From NCBI GenBank assembly GCA_024683485.1, contig JAIKYD010000040.1, positions 1 through 64,000 of the forward strand: a stretch of DNA of 64,000 nucleotides, given 5' to 3'. The number at the start of each line of letters is the position of its first letter. Within the stretch, counting starts at the first letter, position 1. The notes beneath the pieces were generated by a model. That model worked only from the letters and a program-made list of their open reading frames with translations, had not been told where the DNA came from and ran no database searches. The stretch comes from Saccharofermentans sp. (GTDB lineage Bacteria; Bacillota; Clostridia; Saccharofermentanales; Saccharofermentanaceae). Both the position numbers and the translations under genes were made by a program. Shown in pieces: positions 17,701 through 26,700 of this stretch.

Positions 17701-20700
17701 ATTGCCGCATACAACCTCCAGAGTCTTATCCGCAGTTCCGTCACTTTTTATTGTAAATGTACCGGCAATATTCCCTTCCTGGAACAGAGCTTCTTTGGCA
17801 AGGACATACTCAGCCCCTGCAAGGTTATAAGCTTTATTTCCGCTAGAATAATCCGGATTGGATGAAACTTTGGTAAGGCTTAACTTTACTGAAGTACTGT
17901 TAGTAGCTGTAAATGAATACATCTGACCTTCATCTGCAGTAAAGGTATTATAAAAACAGGTCTTTCCGTGGACACTTCCCTTTGTCCAGTTTTTGGGAGT
18001 TTTCAGGATCCTTCCGTTAACCGAAAGAGTCGTCTCCAGGATCTGATAAGTATGTCCTGGAATGATGCGGAGCACGTTGCCGTCAAGCAAAGCATATCCG
18101 TTTTCAGTTGCAATATTTGACCAAACTACCGGAGTCAGTGTTTTCGAAGTTGCAGCAGACGGAACCTTAGCTTTACCGTCAGCAACTTTTATATCCGCAG
18201 TATTATCCCAGAGTTCGAAGCTGTATGTCTTTCCTGCAAGCAAACTTGCATTTATACCCAACTGCTTATTCAGACTGAACCCTGCCGTCTTAGGCGCATC
18301 AGTAACCTTAACGATCTTTACCGTACCGCTGTTATCAGCTTGAGCACCTTCATTAACCGATATGTTTCCTGAGGAACTGACCTTAACCATATAAACTTTC
18401 GTATCAAGCTCAAAACCTTTACCCGCTTTTGTTTCTTTCAGATAGTAGGTTTTACCGTAAGCGGTCTCATAAGAAGTGCCTGTCTTTCCTTCGCTGTTCA
18501 TAACGAATTCAGCAACTTTGCCGGTACCATCCGGCTTGGTGTAAAGCTCATATACCGCACCGGCAATATCATAATCATTGTTAGGCATGATCCTGCTGAC
18601 AGAAGGATCAGATGATTCCTTTGCTATGCTTATCTTTGTTGTCTTCGGCTGGTCCTTCACATTAACTCTTATAGGGTTTCCCTGTGTAACTGTCGCTTTG
18701 CCTGAACCTGATTGTGAACTTACAGAAGCATTGCCGTCAGGACTGATATCGATCCTGTATACAGTCTTATCAAGATTGAAACCTGTTGCCGCATGTGTCT
18801 CTTTCAAATAAAAAGTATTGCCGCAGACCACATTGACAGACTTGTCCGCAGTTCCGACACTATTCACCGTAAATATTCCAAGGACATTCGAAAAACCGGA
18901 ATCAGCAGATAATGAATACTCAGCACCTGCGAGGTTATAACTGCTGTTGTTATCCGAGATTGACTTATTATCGGAAACCTTGGTAATACTAAGCTTAACA
19001 ACAGTACTGTTCGTGGCAGTAAATGAATGTGTCTGCCCTGCATCTGCCGTAAATGTCAGATAGAAACTGTTCTTTCCGTGTACTGTTCCCTTTGTCCAGC
19101 CGGACGGGGTTTCAAGTATCCTGCCGTTCACAGAAAGCGTTGTCTCCATAATCTGATATCTGTGTCCGGGAATGATACGGAGGCAATTCTCCCCAAGCGC
19201 TGCATATCCGTCTGCGATATCAGACCAGATTACAGTCGTCATTGTTTTAGGATCTGCTGATGCAGATACCACAGATTTTCCTTCAGCCACTTTCACATTT
19301 GCAGTATTGTCCCAGAGTTCAAAACTGTAAGTCTTTCCTGCAAGCAAAGATGCGTTCGTACCCAGCTTCTTGTTCAGACTGAATCTGGAGATCTGGGGGA
19401 CATCAGATACCATAACGAGCTTGACAACTCCGCCATTATCAACTGCCGCACCGTTATTGACCGATATGGTTCCTGTGGAACTTACTTTAACAGTATATAT
19501 TTCCGGATCCATATCAAAGCCTTTACCGGGTTTTGTTTCTTTCAGATAGTATGTCCTGCCATATGCGGTTTCATAGGAAAAATCTGTTTTTCCGTCGCTG
19601 TTCAGGACAAATGCTGCAACCTTTCCCGTGCCGTCGGCATTGGTATAGAGTTCATACGTGCATCCGGTGAGATCGTAATCACTGTTTGGCATGTTGCCGC
19701 TTACTGATCTGTCAGATGAACTCTTGGCAATGCTAATTCTTGCTGTTTTCGGCTGATCCTTTACATTTACAATAACAGGTTTACCCTGTGTGATCTCAGC
19801 CTTTCCCGAACCTGAATCGGTGCTTACAAGAGCATTGCCGTCAGGACCGATCTCTATCTTATAAATAGATTTATCCATCTTGAACCCTGTTGCTGCTATA
19901 GTTTCTTTAAGGAAATACGTATTGCCGCAGACAACATTAAGGCTCTTATCAGCCGTACCGTCACTTCTCAATGTAATCGAACCGACAGTATATTCTTCCC
20001 GGAACGAATTATCTTTAGCCAGCACATACACTGCACCTTCAAAACTATAACTTCCGTTATTATCAGAGAGACTCGCGTTGGTCGAGGATTTGGCAATACT
20101 AAGCTTGACAGTCGTACTGTTCACAGCAGTAAACGAATAAGTCTTTCCGGCTTCTGCAGTGAATATTTTATTGAAGCAAGTCTTACCGTGGGCAACTCCC
20201 TTTGTCCAGTCAGCCGGAGTCTCAAGCACCCTGCCGTTTACTGATAATGTTGTTTCCATCACCTGATATATATGTCCGGGAATGATTCTCAGCTGATTAT
20301 CTGAAAGCAAAGCATATCCGCCTGCTATATCAGACCATACCACAGGTGTTAAGACAGTATCCGTCGTACCGGAAGGAACAGTTGCCTTTCCGTCAGCCAC
20401 TTTGACCTTTTCTGTATTGTCCCAGAGCTCGAAAACATACACCTTGCCTGCAAGGAGCTGATAATTAGTTCCAAGTTTCTTGTTCAGACTGAACTTTGCA
20501 GTCTGCGGAACGTCATTAACCTTCACAAACTTTACCGTTCCGCTGTTATCAACATCCGCACCGTTATTTACAGAAATCTTTCCGTCAGAACCAACCGTAA
20601 TTGTATAAAGCTTATTATCGAGATCAAATCCCTTGCCTGCTTTAGTCTCTTTCAGATAGTATGTTCTACCGTATGCAGTTTCAAAGGATGTATCTGTCCT

Positions 20701-23700
20701 TCCGTCACTCTTCATTACGAAAGATGCGGCTTTTCCAGTACCGTTAGAACCGGTATACAGTTCATAAGTTGTCCCCTCAAAATCATAGTCACTGTTTGGC
20801 ATAGTTCCGCTGACAGAAACATCTGATGAATTCTTGATCAGGCTTATTCTTGTTGTTTCGGGCTTATCCTTCACATTGATCATAACAGGATTGCCTTGGG
20901 TTACAGTTGCTTTGACGGAACCTGACTCCGTACTGACAACCGCATTTCCATCATTTCCGATAACGATCTTATAGACAGATTCATCAAGCAGATAACCTTT
21001 GCCGGAAACAGTCTCTTTCAAATAATAAGTTTTGCCGCAGATCACATTAAGCGTTTTATCAGCGGAACCATCACTTTTTAAAGTAAACGTTCCAACTGTA
21101 TTTGACTCTGTGAATGAAGGATCCCCTGCAAGAACGTACTTAGCTCCGGCCATATCATAAGAACTGTTGCCATTTGTAATTTTTGCGTCAGCAGACTGCT
21201 TCTTAATACTCAACAATACAGACGTGCTGTTTGTGGCAGAAAACGCATACGTCTTTCCTGCATTTGCAGTAAAAGTTCTGTAGAAGCAGAGCTTGCCGTG
21301 AACAGTTCCTCTTGTCCATTCAGCAGGTGTCTCAAGAACTCTGCCATTCACCGACAAAGTTGTCTCCATTACCTGATAAGTGTGACCTGGAATTATTCGC
21401 AGCAGACCTCCTGAAAGTGTTGCATATCCGCTTGCAATATCAGACCACACAACCGGTGTTAATGTAGTGTTTGTTGCATCAGCCGGAACAGATGCAGTGC
21501 CTGAAGCAGCTTTGATTCCCCTGGTATTATCCCAAAGTTCAAAGCTGTATGTTTTCCCTGCAAGCAAAGACGCATTTGTGCCAAGTTGTTTATTCAGGCT
21601 GAATTCAGCAGTCTGCGGGACATCCTTGACCTTAACGAGTTTTAATGAACCGCTGTTGTCTGCAACTGCGCCGTTATTTACAGATATAATTCCAGTGGAA
21701 CTCACTTTGACCGTATATGTTTTAGAATCAAGATCAAAGCCCTTACCGGCCTTTGTCTCTTTCAGATAGTAGGTTTTACCATAGGCTGTTTCAAAGCAAT
21801 CACTGGTCTTCCCGTCACTCTTCATTACGAATGATGCAACTTTACCTGTACCGTTTGAATTGGCATAAAGCTCATATGTCGTGCCTGCAAAATCGTAATC
21901 ACTGTTTGGCATGATTCCGCTGGCAGAGGTATCGGAAGAACTCTTGAAAATACTTATCTTTACTGTCTCCGGCTTATCCTTTACTCTGACAATGATCGGA
22001 TTTCCCTGTGTAACAGATGCCTTACCGGAACCGGAAGCAGTACTTACAGCCGCATTTCCGTCATTTCCAATAACGATCTTATATACAGATGTATCTTTTG
22101 CATAACCTGTACCTGTTGCAGTTTCCTTCAGATAATAAGTATTGCCGCAGACAACATTCAGCGTCTTATCAGCTGATCCATCGCTCTTTACTGAAAATGT
22201 TCCGAGTTTATTTGCTTCTGAGAAAGAAGCATCCTTAGCAAGCACATACTTTGTCCCTGCAAGATCATAACTTGAATTGTTATCTGATATGCCCGTATCA
22301 GATGATGATTTGGTAAGACTGATCTTAACAGATGTACTGTTTACAACCGTATAAGAATATGTCTTTCCCGCACTTGCCGTAAATGTCCTGTAAAAACAGG
22401 TCTTTCCATGAGCAGTTCCCTTTGTCCAGTCAGACGGAGTATTCAAACTTCTTCCATCTGCAGATAATGTTGTCTCCATCACCTGATAGGTATGACCGGG
22501 AATAATGCGCAAGCGGTTATTGGAAAGCGAAGCATATCCGCTTGCCATGTTTGTCCATACGACCGGTGAAGTTGTTTTGTCTGAAGCGTTAGCCGGAACC
22601 GTTGCTTTACCATCAGCAACTTTGACGTTTCCTGTATTGTCCCAAAGTTCGAAAACATATGCTTTGCCTGCAAGCAGCTGATAATTCGAGCCGAGCTGTT
22701 TATTCAGACTGAATTCAGCTGTCTGAGGAACATCCGTAACCTTAACGATCCTGACAGCACCTCCGTTATCCACAGAGGCACCGTTATTTACAGAAATAAT
22801 TCCAGTGGAACTCACTTTGACTGTATATGTTTTCGAATCAAGATCAAAACCCTTTCCTGCCTTTGTCTCTTTAAGATAGTAAGTTTTACCATAAGCGGTC
22901 TCGTAAGCTGTGTCAGTTTTGCCATCGCTCTTCATAACGAAGGTTGCAATCTTGCCGGTACCGTCCGCACTCTTATACAACTCATATGTCGTCCCTGCAA
23001 AATCATAATCGCTGTTTGGCATATTTCCACTGGCAGACAGATCCGAGGAACTCTTTGCAAGGGTTATCTTTGTTGTCTCAGGCTGATCTTTCACATTGAT
23101 AAGAATTGGATTGCCCTGAGTCACAGTTGCTTTGCCTGAACCGGATTTGGTACTTACTGTTGCAGTTCCATCTGAACCGATAACGATCTTATAAACAGAC
23201 GCATCTAGAAGATAGCCTTTTCCGGCTGCAGTCTCTTTAAGGTAGTATGCAGAGCCGCAGACCACGTTGACTGTATTATCTGCAGTTCCGTCACTTCCCA
23301 GACTAAAAGTGCCAGCAGTATTTTCATCTGAAAACGAATCATCTTTTGCAAGAATATACTTTGCACCTTCAAAACTGTATGAATTATTTCCTGCTGTAAT
23401 TGAAGTATTGGCAGAGGCTTTTGTAATCGTTAACGGAATCTCAAGGCTGTTTGTGGCTGAGAAAGCATGAGTCTGTCCAGCACTGGCAGTAAAAGTTCTG
23501 TAAAAGCAGGTTTTGCCATGAGCAGTTCCCTTTGTCCAACCTTCCGGTGTATCAAGGATTCTGCCGTTTACTGATAATGTTGTCTCCATTACCTGATAGG
23601 TATGACCCGGAATGATACGCAGCTGATTACCGGAAAGCTTGACATACCCTTCAGCTATATTGCTCCAAACAACAGGAGTAGATCTTGAGGAATTTGCAGT

Positions 23701-26700
23701 GGAAGGAACAGTTGCGTTTCCGTCAGCCACTTTCACGCCCCTGGTGTTGTCCCAGATTTCAAAAGAATAAGACTGTCCTGCGAGCAAAGGTGCATTGGTA
23801 CCCAATTGTTTTGACAGACCAAATCCAGCAGTCTGCGGAGAATCAGTAACCTTAACAAGTTTTACCGTTCCGCTGTTATCAGCAGTCGCACCGCTGCTGA
23901 CTGATATACTTCCTGTGGAGCTCACTTTGACCGTATATGTTTTCTCATCCAGATCAAAGCCCTTTCCTGCCTTTGTCTCTTTCAGATAGTATGTTTTACC
24001 GTAAGCAGTTTCAAAAGTTGTGTCAGTCTTGCCGTCACTGTTCATAACAAATGTTGCTGCTTTGCCGGTAAGGTCCGCATTCTTATATAACTCATAGGTT
24101 GTCCCCGTAAAATCGTAATCACTGTTTGGCATGGAACCGCTGGCAGAAACGTCAGACGAACTCTTGACCACACTGAGTTTTGTTGTCTTCGGCTTATCTT
24201 TGACATTAACCAGTATAGGATTGCCCTGTGTCACTGAGACTTTACCGGAACCCGAATAAGTACTTACTATTGCTTTTCCGTCAGTTCCTATAACGATCTT
24301 ATAGACCGATGTATCAATCAGATAACCTGTACCTGCGGAAGTTTCCTTAAGGTAATAGGTGTTCCCGCAGACGACATTCAAAGATCTGTTTGAAGTCCCG
24401 TCTGCTTTCACAGTAAAAGAACCAACATTGACCGAATCAGAAAATGAAGCATCTTTGGAAAGAACATATCTGGCTTCCTCAAGACTGTATGAACTGTTGC
24501 CATTTGTCTTATCCGGATCAGAAGACTGCTTCATAAGACTTAAAGGAACTGTGGTACTGTTAGTAACCTGGAAAGAATAAGTCTGTCCGGAATTAGCAGT
24601 AAATGTCCGGAAGAAACAGGATTTGCCATGCGCCGTTCCTTTGGTCCATCCTGACGGGGTTTCTATTTCCCTGCTGTTAACAGACATGGTTGTTTCCATT
24701 ATCTGATATGAGTGTCCCGGAATAATACTCAGCCTGTTATTCCCAGCCGGATAATAACCATTCACAGTATCAACAGAAGACCACAAAACAGATGTCGCAG
24801 ATGCAGATGTTGCAGAAGCCGGAACAGCAGCTTTACCGTCAGCCACCTTAATTCCAGAAGTATTATCCCAGAACTCGAAAACATACGTCTTGCCTGCCAG
24901 CAGCTGATAATTCTCACCTAACTTTTTAGTAAGGCTGAAATCAGCTGACACCACATCGTTTGTAACATCAAATTTATAAGAATGGTCAGCATTGGCAGTA
25001 AATGTTTTATAGAAATAATCTGTGCCCTGTTTCCATCCCGAAGGTACTTTAAGATCTCTGCCTCCCGCTGTAATAGAAGTCTCTCTTATCTCATAATCAT
25101 GACCAAAAATAAGTCCAAGATTTGTACCGGACAGTTTTTCGACATGAGCAGCACTGATCTTTATCCATTCGACCGGAACTGTTGTTGAACCATCAGCACC
25201 CGCAGGAACCGTGGCAGATCCCGTAGCTACCCATGTATCCAATGTTGTATCCCTTAAAATAAATGAATAAGTCTTCCCTGCAAGGATAACTGAATTACCG
25301 GGATCGATCTTTTTGGACAGTTCAAACGAAGCTGTCTTATTCTTATCAGCAACGTGGACTACTATAGGATTGCCGTTAGTCACCGTTGCGGTACGTGATC
25401 CGGAATATGTGCTGACTGTGGCTTTTCCGTTCGCAGCAATAACGATCTTGTAAACAGAATCATCCAGTTCGTAACCTTTGCCTGCAGTTATTTCTTTCAA
25501 ATAATAAGTGGTTCCGCAGTTTACATTAAGGTTTCCATATGAAGTACCGTCAGCTTTCATTGTGAATGATCCCACGACACCTGTATTAAGATCTGCACTT
25601 GTCGCAAGTGTATACTTTGCACCGGCAATACTGTATGAACTATTGCCGTCAGTAGCCGTCTTATTTGCCGAAGTCTTTGTTATCGTAAGAGGCACATTTA
25701 TTGAATTGGTTGCTGTAAACGGGCGAACGATTCCCGCAGCAGAAGTAAATGAATAATAAAAACACTGCTTACCATGTACTGTTCCCTTTGTCCATTCCGA
25801 CGGAACTTCAAGCTCGATTTCTCCAACAGACAAAGTGGTTTCCATTATCTGGTATGTATGCGAGGGAATCAGATCCAGCCTGTTGTCAGGAAGAGAATTA
25901 TATCCGCTTCTGACATTAGACCAGACAACCGGAGTGGATGTTGCACCGGTTGCATTCGAAGAAGTTGAAGCAACTCCATCTGCCACCTTTACACCGGCAG
26001 TATTATCCCAGAGTTCAAAATTATAAGAATATCCTCTGAGTATTGTATAGTTGGTGCCGAGTTTTTTATTCAGACTGATGATCATTCTGTCAGGAGAATC
26101 CTTAACATGAACGATCTTTGCCGTTGCACCGTCAACAATTACTGTTCCGGAACCGGAATCAGGAACAACATCAGCACCGGCACGTCCGTCTGAATAAACC
26201 CATATACGGTAGATAGTGTTGTCAAGCGCATATCCCGTTGGTGCTTTTGTTTCTTTCAGGTAGAAATAAGTATATCCCGGTGTTTCTTGAGAGACTTTAT
26301 ATGATGAAGTTGCATTTCCGTCACTGCCGATAACAAAAGTCGCTACTCTGTCACTGTCTTCAAGATAAAATACACCGTTGTTTTTGGAATAGTTTGAGTA
26401 AAGACTGTACTCTGCACCGGCTGTGCTGTAATAACCTTCATCCGTTGATGTAGAAGAATTTTTCGCAACAGTGACAGCCGTAGTAGCGGTAACTCCTCCG
26501 CGTGTAACTATCTGGAAAAAGTCATTATTAACATATCTTCCAAATGTATTACTGTATTCATCGCCGTTGAATTCGCTGCAGCGGTAGTATTCACACCACC
26601 ATCCTGAGAGTGTAACTCCGGGCAGTTCAGTCGTGCCCCTCCGGACACTCAATATATATTGAAAATATTCAGAAATAAGGCCACTGTCCCAGATTGAACT

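Noticed and set aside
17156-24945. A CRISPR-like or satellite array
   Set aside because: Repeats are 1.1 kb long, in frame and coding. There are no short direct repeats with unique spacers.
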